Shown here one piece after another: positions 6,105 through 12,835 of a DNA stretch of 13,016 nucleotides. Both the position numbers and the translations under genes were made by a program. The stretch is from positions 1 to 13,016 of the forward strand of contig CAYTSW010000076.1 of assembly GCA_964440605.1 (NCBI GenBank), in the 5' to 3' direction. The notes beneath the pieces were generated by a model. That model was not told the origin of the DNA and made no database searches. It was given only the letters and a program-made list of their open reading frames with translations. The stretch is from CAYTSW01 sp964440605 (GTDB lineage Bacteria > Planctomycetota > Phycisphaerae > Phycisphaerales > UBA1924). The first letter of the stretch is position 1. The number at the start of each line of letters is the position of its first letter.

Positions 6105-7412
6105 TTACACGCCTTCGATTTCCCACAACAGGCGGCCCGTTCGCGTCCCGCCCTCCAGCGCCCGGCGCAACATCCCCAGCGCCGCCACCGCGCTGCGTTC
6201 GCGCACGTCGTCGCGATCGCCCGCGATCAGGAAGCGCCGGACTTCCGTCGGATGCTGCCGACGCGCCCGCGCGATGAACACTGTCCCCACAGGCTTCTCG
6301 TCGCTTCCCCCGCCGGGGCCGGCGATCCCCGTCACCGCCAGGCAGTGTGTCGCCCGACTTCCCACCGCCGACGCCAGCCCGCCCTCGGCCATCGCCCGGG
6401 CCACCGGCTCCGACACCGCCCCGTGCGACTCGAGCAGTTCCTCACTCACGCCCACGGCATCGCGCTTCGCCTCGTTCGCGTAGGTCACGAACCCGCCATC
6501 GAAGACGTCCGAACTCCCCGGCATCGCGGTGAGCATCGCGCCGATCAGCCCGCCCGTGCACGACTCCACGGTGATCACCCGCTCGCCGCGTCCCCGCAGC
6601 GTGTCGATCACCACGCCCTCGAGCGAAGTGTTGTCCGCGCCGAACACCGTCCCCACGAGCCGTTCACGCACCAGCGCCTCGTCCGCGTCCAGCATCGCCC
6701 GCGCATCAGCGGCCCGCGCGACCGCGCGCATGCGCACCGTGATGATCCCTCCCGACGCCGTGATGCCCACCATCGGGTTGCGTGCGCGGTCCATCAACTC
6801 GCCCAGCCGCTCCGCGGCGTCGGCCTCGGCCAGACCGAAGCTCCGCAGCACGCGCGTCACGATCGCCACCCCCTCCTCCGCATCGCTCGCGAACGCCGCC
6901 AGCACCTCACGCTCGAGCATCGGCATCATTTCCCGCGGCGGGCCGGGCAGGCAGAAGACCTCGACCCTGCGACCCTCGGCCTCGAGCGTTGCCGCCAGCC
7001 CCGGAGCCGTGCCGAGAGCGTTGGCCAGGCATCGCGCCGACGCGGGTCGCAGGGCCTGTCGCCGCCGCTCGGGCGTCAACGCGCGCCCGCGCCGCTCTTC
7101 GATGCCCTCGAGGAAGGCAAGCGCGCCCGCATCTTCCACGAGTTTCTCTCCGAGCACCGCCGCGAGGGATTCGCGCGTGAGGTCGTCCTTCGTCGGCCCG
7201 AGTCCGCCCGTGAGGATGATCAGTTCCGCCTCGCGCGACAGTCGCCGGATCGCGCCGGCGATGCGCCCTTCGTCATCGTCCACCGCCACGTGCTCGACCA
7301 CGCGCACCCCGCGTGCGGTCAGCGCCAAAGCGATCCGCTGCGAGTTCGTATCCAGGCTCTGACCGATCGCCAGCTCGTCGCCCACGGCGATCACCGCACC
7401 CCGGCGTGTCAC
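6105..7412 (-). CDS. cinA: CinA-family protein (MoCF-like domain plus C-terminal amidohydrolase domain)
   Basis: A 435-residue soluble protein with the classic two-domain CinA layout. The N-terminal molybdopterin-binding-like (COG1058) domain begins VIAVGDELAIGQ and contains TGGLGPTKDDLTRE (68-81) and CLPGPPREM (about 154-162). The C-terminal domain contains VESCTGG (282-288), PGSSDVFDGGFVTYAN (about 298-313) and the loop TGIAGPGGGSDEKPVGTVF (361-379). In characterised family members the C-terminal domain deamidates nicotinamide mononucleotide for pyridine-nucleotide recycling and the N-terminal domain can act on ADP-ribose; which activities exist here is inference. The GTG start overlaps the pyruvate kinase stop as GTGA, and GGAGG at 7420-7424 lies 7 nt upstream, so translational coupling is likely. 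Last gene of the three-gene unit. Confidence 0.93.
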   Translation of the reverse strand: MTRRGAVIAVGDELAIGQSLDTNSQRIALALTARGVRVVEHVAVDDDEGRIAGAIRRLSREAELIILTGGLGPTKDDLTRESLAAVLGEKLVEDAGALAFLEGIEERRGRALTPERRRQALRPASARCLANALGTAPGLAATLEAEGRRVEVFCLPGPPREMMPMLEREVLAAFASDAEEGVAIVTRVLRSFGLAEADAAERLGELMDRARNPMVGITASGGIITVRMRAVARAADARAMLDADEALVRERLVGTVFGADNTSLEGVVIDTLRGRGERVITVESCTGGLIGAMLTAMPGSSDVFDGGFVTYANEAKRDAVGVSEELLESHGAVSEPVARAMAEGGLASAVGSRATHCLAVTGIAGPGGGSDEKPVGTVFIARARRQHPTEVRRFLIAGDRDDVRERSAVAALGMLRRALEGGTRTGRLLWEIEGV

Positions 7413-9001
7413 GCCTCCGCCTCCGACGCCGCCTGCATCGGCGCTTCGGCCGCCGCGCTCTGCTGTCTCGCCTCACCCACCGTCAGCTCTCCCGCGCGAC
7501 GGATCGCCACGGTATTGGTCGAACCCGGCGCGTCCAGCGGTTTACCGCCCAGCAGCACGATCGGTGCGCCCTTCTCGACCCAGCCCATCTCCAGCACCAT
7601 CCGGTCTACCAGCTCCGCGAACTCCGATCGGTGTCCGGGTACATCGATCCAGAGCACCGGAAACACCGCGTACAGCAGGTTCATCCGCCGCACCGAAGGG
7701 CCGTTGCTCGAAAACGCCAAGATCGGGATATGGAAGTTGTGCCGGCTGAGGTACCGCGCGCCCCCGCCGCGCTGCGACCAGATCACCATCAACTCCGCGC
7801 CGATGTCGTTGGCCATGTGCCACGCGCCGTGCGCGAGCGCGGGGATGAACTCGCGGCTCTCGCGCAGCTTGGTCGGCACCGTCGGCTCCACCGCGCTCTT
7901 GCGCACCTCCGCCTCCGTCGCCCGCGCCACGCGGAACATCGTCTCCACCGCCAGAATCGGATACTTCCCCACCGCCGTCTCCCCCGACAGCATCACGCAG
8001 TCCGCGCCATCGAGGATCGCGTTCGCCACGTCCGACACCTCGGCGCGCGTCGGGCTCGGCTTCTCGATCATCGACTCGAGCATCTGCGTCGCCACGATCA
8101 CCGGCTTGCCCACGCGGTGCGCCGCGCGCGCCAGGCTCTTCTGCACCATGGGCACTTCCGCGACGTCCATCTCCACGCCCAGGTCACCCCGCGCCACCAT
8201 GATGCCGTCCGCCGCGTCCACGATCTCCGCGATGTTCTTCACCGCCTGCGGCGTCTCGATCTTCGCGATGATCGGGATCGTCGGGTCCACGAGCGCCGCC
8301 GACAGCGGCATCCCGCACGCGTCATCACCGCACCGCGAGACCAGGCCCTTGCGCAGCGTCTCCACCTCCGACGCCTTGCGCACGAACGACAACGCCAGAA
8401 AGTCGACGTGGTTGGCAACCGCCCAGTCCACGCACTCCCAATCAAAGTCCGTCACCGCGGGCACGCTCAGATCGCTGTCGGGCAGATTGAGCCCTTTGCG
8501 CGTCGTCACCAGCCCGCCGGTCGTCACGCTGCACCGCAGGCCGCCGTCGCTCGTCGGCTCGATCGCCAGCATCCGGATCGCCCCATCGTTGATCAGCACG
8601 CGGTGACCCGGCAACACCTCCTGCGCGATCCGCTCGTAGTCCGAGGCCAGAATCGGCACGTCCCCCGGCTCCGACTCGTCCACGTCCTCGCGGATGATCA
8701 CCTCCTGACCCTTCTCCAGCATGATCCCGTCGCCCCGCACCTTGCCGATCCGCAGCTTCGGGCCCGGCAGATCGCCCAGCACCGTCAGCGGCGTGTTCAG
8801 CTTGTAGCTCAGCCGGCGCACGCGCTCGAGACGCGCCTTGTGCTCCTCCCACTTGCCGTGCGAGAAGTTCAGCCGGAACAACGCCGCCCCCGCCTCGATC
8901 AGGCGCTCCAAAACGTGGTCGTCGTCCGTCGCCGGGCCGAGCGTCGCCAAGATCTTGGTCAGCGCGGGAGGCCGCACCTTCGGGCTCACAATCGGTGACA
9001 T
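7409..9001 (-). CDS. pyk: Pyruvate kinase
   Basis: A 530-residue glycolytic enzyme making pyruvate and ATP from phosphoenolpyruvate and ADP. Motifs in order: LFRLNFSHG (41-49), DLPGPKLRIG (77-86), INDGAIRM (137-144), IIAKIET with the catalytic Lys247, VARGDLGVEM (269-278), VIVATQMLESM (301-311) and PTRAEVSDVANAILDGADCVMLSGET (317-342). Lys82 occupies the position of Glu117 of rabbit muscle enzyme and Leu78 that of Thr113, the pattern associated with potassium-independent pyruvate kinases. A short extra segment (about 221-241, with two cysteines) follows LSFVRKASEVETL. The C-terminal 30 residues are an Ala/Glu/Gln-rich tail. The ATG at 9001 lies just 3 nt after the binding-protein stop, with GGGAG at 9011-9015 nine nt upstream inside that gene, so the two are co-transcribed. 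Confidence 0.96.
   Translation of the reverse strand: MSPIVSPKVRPPALTKILATLGPATDDDHVLERLIEAGAALFRLNFSHGKWEEHKARLERVRRLSYKLNTPLTVLGDLPGPKLRIGKVRGDGIMLEKGQEVIIREDVDESEPGDVPILASDYERIAQEVLPGHRVLINDGAIRMLAIEPTSDGGLRCSVTTGGLVTTRKGLNLPDSDLSVPAVTDFDWECVDWAVANHVDFLALSFVRKASEVETLRKGLVSRCGDDACGMPLSAALVDPTIPIIAKIETPQAVKNIAEIVDAADGIMVARGDLGVEMDVAEVPMVQKSLARAAHRVGKPVIVATQMLESMIEKPSPTRAEVSDVANAILDGADCVMLSGETAVGKYPILAVETMFRVARATEAEVRKSAVEPTVPTKLRESREFIPALAHGAWHMANDIGAELMVIWSQRGGGARYLSRHNFHIPILAFSSNGPSVRRMNLLYAVFPVLWIDVPGHRSEFAELVDRMVLEMGWVEKGAPIVLLGGKPLDAPGSTNTVAIRRAGELTVGEARQQSAAAEAPMQAASEAEA
7420..7424 (-). promoter_or_regulatory. Shine-Dalgarno site for the CinA-family gene
   Basis: GGAGG on the minus strand, 7 nt before the GTG at 7412 and inside the end of the pyruvate kinase gene. 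It supports the GTG start and the GTGA stop/start overlap. Confidence 0.65.
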
Positions 9002-9004
9002 GCG

Positions 9005-10825
9005 CTAGCTCTCCCGCGAGGCCACTGCCCCGCCTCGCTCCTTCCACAACCGCACCACTTCCCGGTACGTGTCGCGGAAATGCTTGTAGTAAGCGATCTT
9101 CGTCAAAGGCCAGCGCATCGGATCACGCCAGTCATCCCGCACCGCACGGTAGTTTTCCGGGTTGAACACCAGCTCCGTCCCGTCGGGCATCTCGTGCACC
9201 GGCATCGAATAGAAGAGCTCCTCCATCCGCGCCAGCTCGTCGGCTGGGAAGGATCCCGCCTCGTGCGCCCGCCGCGCCGCGATCAACGCGTCCCACGCCC
9301 GCACCAGCTCGTCGTGCGTCTCGATCCCGAACGCCGCCATCATCGGCGCCACCGCCGATCGCCAGCCGCGGCTCTCGATCGTCGACGCCACCGCGAACGG
9401 GTCCACCTTGTCGATGAACCGCTCGCGGTTCTCCGCGATGAACTCCCGACGCACCGGCATCCGCCGGAGCTCGAACCGCTCCGGGCCCAGCTGCTCATCG
9501 CCCTGCCCTACCGGGAACTGCCACAACGCCTGACCCGCGTCGCTCAGCACGAACTGAACGAACCGCTCGGCCGTCTCCCGATCCCCCGCCCCGCGCAGCA
9601 GCGTGATCGGGTCCGGGTCGATGAACACCGCCCCCTCCGGATCGATGTACCCCACGCGGCTCGTCTCGGGCGTCTCGCCCTCCTGCATCACCGCCTGGCT
9701 CTGGTACCGACCGTAGAAGTCGATCGCCACCCCGATTGCCGCCTGACCCTGGCTCACATCCAGAGGCACCTTGGGCGACGAGTTGGCGAAGTACCGCGCA
9801 TTGGCCGACATCTCCCGCAGGATCCGCCAGCCCTTCTCCCAGCCGTACTGGTTCAGGATCGAGTCGTACGTCGTCGTCACCGACCCCGACTGCCGCGGGT
9901 CCGCCAGCGCCACCCAGCCCCGCAGGCCCGGATGACCAAAGTCCTCCCAGTCGTTCGGCTCGTGCCGCTTCGGATCGTCCGCAGGCAAGTCAGGCCGCAA
10001 CACTACCCCCAGCTCCCGCAGCACGTCCCGGTTGTAGACAATCCCAAACCCCGACGTCGCGGTGCCCAGCCAATACTGCTCAGGCTCGTACAGCGGGTTG
10101 CTCCGCGGCCCGATGTAGTTTGCCCCGAAGAGCGCCTCCAACTCCGACTCCGAATACCCAAACGGCACGCTGATCGACATCGTCACGTTCGCCGAACCAC
10201 CGGCCAGCTCGAGCGCGATCACGCCGTCTGCAGGTTCATCCGCCAGCGAGGACAACGCCTCGCGCAGCTCCGCCGCCGCGAAGCCGCTCACGGTCCCCAC
10301 TTCCGCATCGCTCGCCAGCGTGCGCAGCAGGTCGGCGACCTCGCCCGTGTCCATCTCCCCGATCATCGGCGTGAGCTTCGCCGCCGCAGCCGCCACCACC
10401 CGCGGGTCGTCCGGCTCCAGCGCTACCTCCACCCCGCGCTTCATCTGCCCGTGCTCGTACGAGCCCCCGCCGAAGAGCAGGTCCTGCGGCATCGGGCTCA
10501 TCCCACCCGCGAGCTCACCGTTCACCGTCAACTGCCCGCCCTTGATCGCGTTGCGATACGTCGCCTGCAACTGCCGACGAATCTCCGACGTCCCCCCGGG
10601 CTGCACCCATACCACCTCCGCCGTCTCTCCAAACTCCCGCTCGTGCCAGTCCGCAAAGCCCGAGGCGAACTCGCGCCGGATCTGCTCGTTGTGCGGCGTG
10701 ATGATGATCACACGCCGATCCGCGTCGCCCAGACGCTCCGAGGCCGGCCGAAACAGGAACGGCACCCCCAGCACCACGCCCAGCGCCACGAGAACGCCAA
10801 CCTTCGCTGTATCAAACGATCGCAT
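9005..10825 (-). CDS. Extracytoplasmic solute-binding protein, Fe3+-type ABC transporter family
   Basis: A 606-residue protein with an N-terminal hydrophobic segment (about 8-24) serving as signal peptide or membrane anchor. There is no lipobox cysteine and no clear cleavage site, so anchoring is plausible. The mature part starts VIIITPHNEQIRREF and continues VVWVQPGG, QDLLFGGGSYEHG (about 114-126), FGIVYNRDVL, GWVALADPRQSGS and AIGVAIDFYGRYQ, in the order seen in iron(III)-type periplasmic binding proteins. It is much longer than a typical 330-residue member. There is a helical acidic insertion at about 132-215 and a long C-terminal extension after the QALWQFPVGQ segment, rich in Trp, Tyr and Arg. 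No permease or ATPase gene is adjacent. Instead it heads an operon with pyruvate kinase and the CinA-family gene. The ATG at 10825 was chosen over GTG 10870 because the hydrophobic segment follows directly and TACGCT lies 7 nt upstream. Ligand unknown. Confidence 0.85.
   Translation of the reverse strand: MRSFDTAKVGVLVALGVVLGVPFLFRPASERLGDADRRVIIITPHNEQIRREFASGFADWHEREFGETAEVVWVQPGGTSEIRRQLQATYRNAIKGGQLTVNGELAGGMSPMPQDLLFGGGSYEHGQMKRGVEVALEPDDPRVVAAAAAKLTPMIGEMDTGEVADLLRTLASDAEVGTVSGFAAAELREALSSLADEPADGVIALELAGGSANVTMSISVPFGYSESELEALFGANYIGPRSNPLYEPEQYWLGTATSGFGIVYNRDVLRELGVVLRPDLPADDPKRHEPNDWEDFGHPGLRGWVALADPRQSGSVTTTYDSILNQYGWEKGWRILREMSANARYFANSSPKVPLDVSQGQAAIGVAIDFYGRYQSQAVMQEGETPETSRVGYIDPEGAVFIDPDPITLLRGAGDRETAERFVQFVLSDAGQALWQFPVGQGDEQLGPERFELRRMPVRREFIAENRERFIDKVDPFAVASTIESRGWRSAVAPMMAAFGIETHDELVRAWDALIAARRAHEAGSFPADELARMEELFYSMPVHEMPDGTELVFNPENYRAVRDDWRDPMRWPLTKIAYYKHFRDTYREVVRLWKERGGAVASRES
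9011..9015 (-). promoter_or_regulatory. Shine-Dalgarno site for pyruvate kinase
   Basis: GGGAG on the minus strand, 9 nt before the ATG at 9001, embedded in the last codons of the binding-protein gene. This arrangement favours coupled translation. Confidence 0.6.
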
Positions 10826-10832
10826 CGGCGCT

Positions 10833-10838
10833 AGCGTA
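10833..10838 (-). promoter_or_regulatory. Candidate -10 element for the binding-protein operon
   Basis: On the minus strand TACGCT is followed by 7 nt and the ATG at 10825, with no Shine-Dalgarno site at normal spacing. The purine-rich GGAGGAGG on this strand is too far upstream, over 20 nt. It lies in the 78-nt divergent gap shared with the dehydrogenase gene. Confidence 0.45.
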
Positions 10839-10903
10839 GCCGCGCACCTCCTCCGCCGTTGCCGCACCAACCCTTGTCACCCCACCGACGCAGAACACCC
10901 GCC

Positions 10904-11689
10904 ATGCCCGACATGCCCCCCGCACTCATCACCGGCGCCTCCTCGGGCATCGGCCTCGCCATGGCGCGCCTGCTCGCCCGCCGGGGCCACGATGTCCTCC
11001 TCGCCGCCCGCCGCGAAGGCCCCCTCAAGGACGCCGCCGACCAGCTCCAGGCCGATACCGGCGCCCGCGTCATTCCCATCCAGGCCGACCTCGCCACACC
11101 CCAGGGCGCCGCCGACCTCATGGACCGCGTCCGCCAGACCCTCGCCGGCCAGCCGCTGTCCATCCTCGTCAACAACGCCGGCTCCGCCCCCCTCAAGCCC
11201 ATCCCCGAAACCACGCCCGACGTCATGGCCGACACCTTCGGCGTCAACGTCCTCGGCCCCGCCGAACTCATGCGACTCGTCCTCATCGACTTCGAGGCCC
11301 ACACCCAATCCCAAGATCCACCAGACGGCTCCCAACGCGGCAGCATCGTCAACATCTCCAGCTACGCCTCCGCCGACCCCTTTCCCGGCTTCTTCGCTTA
11401 CGCCGCCGCCAAAGCCGCCACCAACCTCATGACCCGCGTCCTCGACGAAGAAGCCCGCCCGCTGGGCCTGCGCGCCTACTGCGTCGCCCCCGCGGCCGTC
11501 GAAACCCCGATGCTCCGCTCGCTCTTCGACCACGACCAGGTCACGCCCGACACCTGCCTCGCCCCCGGCGACGTCGCCCAACTCATCCTCGACTGCATCG
11601 CCGGCCATCGCACCGACGACGCCGGCCACACCCTCTTCATCCGCCGAGCCGACGACGGCGGCGTCCGCATCGCCCGCGACGCCCTCTGA
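10904..11689 (+). CDS. Short-chain dehydrogenase/reductase (SDR family)
   Basis: A 261-residue NAD(P)-dependent oxidoreductase with a single Rossmann-fold domain. The cofactor motif TGASSGIG is at 10-17, ADL at about 61-63, the structural motif NNAG at 90-93, and Asn115 in FGVNVLGP. The catalytic set is Ser153 (NISSYAS), Tyr166 and Lys170 (YAAAK), correctly spaced, followed by VAPAAVETPM. Arg residues after the second strand (LAARRE, about 34-38) and no acidic residue there favour NADP(H). This is the classical SDR length; substrate cannot be told. The ATG at 10904 was chosen because the first strand (ALITGAS) follows directly; ATG 10913 or TTG 10859 remain possible. No Shine-Dalgarno site or TAnnnT at the usual spacing is visible, unlike most neighbours. 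Divergent from the binding-protein operon. Confidence 0.93.
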   Translation: MPDMPPALITGASSGIGLAMARLLARRGHDVLLAARREGPLKDAADQLQADTGARVIPIQADLATPQGAADLMDRVRQTLAGQPLSILVNNAGSAPLKPIPETTPDVMADTFGVNVLGPAELMRLVLIDFEAHTQSQDPPDGSQRGSIVNISSYASADPFPGFFAYAAAKAATNLMTRVLDEEARPLGLRAYCVAPAAVETPMLRSLFDHDQVTPDTCLAPGDVAQLILDCIAGHRTDDAGHTLFIRRADDGGVRIARDAL

Positions 11690-11735
11690 TCACGGTGCGG
11701 GTCATCCCGGGTGCACCGCGGGTACCCCGCAATCG

Positions 11736-11785
11736 GTTATCCCGAGTAGGTCAAACCCCCCATTCTGTGCGCGAAGCTGGATAAC
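11736..11785. repeat. Spaced inverted repeat GTTATCC / GGATAAC
   Basis: GTTATCC (11736-11742) and GGATAAC (11779-11785) are perfect 7-nt complements separated by 36 nt, in a patch less GC-rich than its surroundings. It might be a protein-binding site or the remains of a structured leader, or it may be chance. Confidence 0.35.
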
Positions 11786-11926
11786 TTGGGGATGCCCGGC
11801 CGACAATCTCACCCACACGGGCGGCCTTCGGGCTCGAGACGCGAGGGAGCACGGACCAAGACGTCCCATTGCTGCGTTACTCCGGGGGCAGCCCTTTCAC
11901 AACCCAGCCGGCGCACCCACAACTAG

Positions 11927-11946
11927 CACCGGGTGCCAGCCCGGTG
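11927..11946. repeat. REP-like hairpin, CACCGGG family, copy 1
   Basis: CACCGGG, TGCCAG, CCCGGTG: a 7-bp perfect stem with a 6-nt loop. The GCGCT after the right arm can pair with the AGC before the left arm through a small bulge. Confidence 0.7.
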
Positions 11947-11985
11947 GCGCTGTGCGCTCGACACACCCCTCACCATCCTCACTTC

Positions 11986-12005
11986 CACCGGGCTCGCGCC
12001 CGGTG
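11986..12005. repeat. REP-like hairpin, CACCGGG family, copy 2
   Basis: CACCGGGC, TCGC, GCCCGGTG: an 8-bp perfect stem with a 4-nt loop. It shares the stem with copy 1 about 40 nt upstream but has a different loop. Confidence 0.7.
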
Positions 12006-12069
12006 CTCGCTCTCTGAACTTCTCCGTCTCTCGCCTTTCCCATCCGTCGCTTCGTCGCTCCCCCGCCAC

Positions 12070-12075
12070 TATCCT
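12070..12075 (+). promoter_or_regulatory. Candidate -10 element for leaderless transcription of the nuoI-like gene
   Basis: TATCCT is followed by GACCCC (6 nt) and the ATG at 12082. No Shine-Dalgarno site. The spacing is identical to that of the cyclase and decarboxylase genes. Confidence 0.5.
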
Positions 12076-12081
12076 GACCCC

Positions 12082-12651
12082 ATGCCCATCCCCGAGAGCG
12101 ACATCACACGCCTGCACCGGCCCGAGCTCAACCCACTCGAGTCCGTCTACCTCCCCGAAGTCGTGCGCGGCTTCGGCACCACCCTGCGCCACTTTTTCAC
12201 CAGCTTCGGCCAGTCCAAACTCCCCGTCCTGGGCAACTCCAAGACTTCGCGTGTCCTCCAATACCCCGAAGAACGGCGCGAGGACATGGACGTCCGCGAC
12301 GGCGGCATGGAAATCTCCAACTTCCGAGCCGTCCACCGCCTCAACCGCGACGAAGACGGGCGCGTCAAGTGCGTCGCCTGCATGATGTGCCCCACCATCT
12401 GCCCGGCCAACTGCATCCACATCGAGGCCGCCGAGAGCCCCTGGGACGACCGCGAGAAGTACCCCGCCAAGTTCGAGATCGACGAGCTCCGCTGCATCTT
12501 CTGCGGCATGTGCGAAGAGGCCTGCCCCGTCGACGCCATCGAACTGACCCACCTCTACGACTTCGTCGGCCAGACCCGCGACGAGATGATCTTCGACAAG
12601 GAAAAGCTCCTGCACGTCTACGACGTGACCATCGACCGCAAGCCGATGTGA
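12082..12651 (+). CDS. nuoI: NADH-quinone oxidoreductase subunit I (2x[4Fe-4S] ferredoxin-type)
   Basis: A 189-residue peripheral subunit of respiratory complex I, which passes electrons through two [4Fe-4S] clusters (N6a/N6b) towards quinone. The eight ligands are intact: C97, C100, C103 and C107 in CVACMMCPTICP, and C138, C141, C144 and C148 in CIFCGMCEEACP, each in the CxxCxxCxxxCP pattern. The N-terminal amphipathic region (PEVVRGFGTTLRHFFTSF, about 25-42) and ISNFRAVHRL before the first motif fit NuoI, as do VDAIELT and YDFVGQTRDEMIFDKEKLL after the second. Length is usual for NuoI. The upstream in-frame extension to 11869 is non-coding. It stands alone: no nuoH or nuoJ flanks it within the window, which is odd because nuo genes are usually clustered. 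Another membrane-linked ferredoxin subunit is a less likely alternative. Confidence 0.92.
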   Translation: MPIPESDITRLHRPELNPLESVYLPEVVRGFGTTLRHFFTSFGQSKLPVLGNSKTSRVLQYPEERREDMDVRDGGMEISNFRAVHRLNRDEDGRVKCVACMMCPTICPANCIHIEAAESPWDDREKYPAKFEIDELRCIFCGMCEEACPVDAIELTHLYDFVGQTRDEMIFDKEKLLHVYDVTIDRKPM

Positions 12652-12669
12652 CCGAGCGCCTCCCCGGTG

Positions 12670-12690
12670 GCGCCGGTCTCCGACCGGTGC
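12670..12690. repeat. REP-like hairpin, copy A (CCGGT stem)
   Basis: CCGGT (12673-12677), loop CTCCG, ACCGG (12683-12687), extended outwards by a G-U and two G-C pairs. It has the same loop style (CTCCG) as the two ACGGGC hairpins that follow, so it is probably a diverged family member. Confidence 0.6.
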
Positions 12691-12723
12691 GCCGCCCCCA
12701 CCGATGGCCCCTGCCTTCGGTGG

Positions 12724-12742
12724 GACGGGCTTCCAGCCCGTC
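12724..12742. repeat. REP-like hairpin, copy B (ACGGGC stem)
   Basis: GACGGGC, TTCCA, GCCCGTC: a 7-bp perfect stem with a 5-nt loop, preceded by GGTGG. The same stem core recurs 51 nt downstream. Confidence 0.75.
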
Positions 12743-12781
12743 TGGCTTCTACCCTGGCGACCGCAACCATCCCGCCTGGTG

Positions 12782-12802
12782 GCACGGGCGTCCCGCCCGT
12801 GC
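12782..12802. repeat. REP-like hairpin, copy C (ACGGGC stem)
   Basis: GCACGGGC, GTCCC, GCCCGTGC: an 8-bp perfect stem with a 5-nt loop, preceded by GGTG. It ends about 20 nt before the candidate promoter of the nuclease-family gene. Confidence 0.8.
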
Positions 12803-12822
12803 GGACGAAGTGTGTGCTGAGG

Positions 12823-12828
12823 TACCCT
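12823..12828 (+). promoter_or_regulatory. Candidate -10 element for the nuclease-family gene
   Basis: TACCCT is followed by 7 nt (TTCTTCG) and the ATG at 12836. No Shine-Dalgarno site. It has the same layout as the other leaderless candidates in the window. Confidence 0.45.
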
Positions 12829-12835
12829 TTCTTCG

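Larger units (their letters stand above)
11690..12081. other. 392-nt gene-free region with hairpins
   Basis: No convincing coding frame, tRNA or rRNA. Contents in order: a GCGGG, TAC, CCCGC hairpin (11718-11730) that may end the dehydrogenase transcript; a relatively AT-richer patch at about 11731-11790 with a spaced inverted repeat; two GC-rich hairpins of one family (11927-11946 and 11986-12005); and the candidate -10 element of the nuoI-like gene. The open frame reaching upstream from nuoI through this area is rejected as coding. Confidence 0.6.

Noticed and set aside
6252..8606. A 784-codon open frame on the plus strand opposite the CinA-family and pyruvate kinase genes
   Set aside because: The translation is Arg/His/Pro-rich with no domain, and both minus-strand genes have full family motifs. 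In DNA this GC-rich, long antisense frames arise easily.
9080..10834. A 584-codon open frame on the plus strand opposite the binding-protein gene
   Set aside because: Low-complexity Arg/His/Leu-rich translation. The opposite strand has recognisable binding-protein motifs and a signal segment.
11792..11925. A short 44-codon frame from the ATG after TAACTT in the gene-free region
   Set aside because: Arg/Ser/His-rich, no ribosome binding site, spacing to TAACTT is only 4 nt, and nothing supports coding.
11869..12081. In-frame extension of nuoI to an upstream start
   Set aside because: The extra residues cover the hairpin repeats and look non-coding. The family N-terminus begins at 12082, where a -10-like TATCCT has the spacing seen at other genes.
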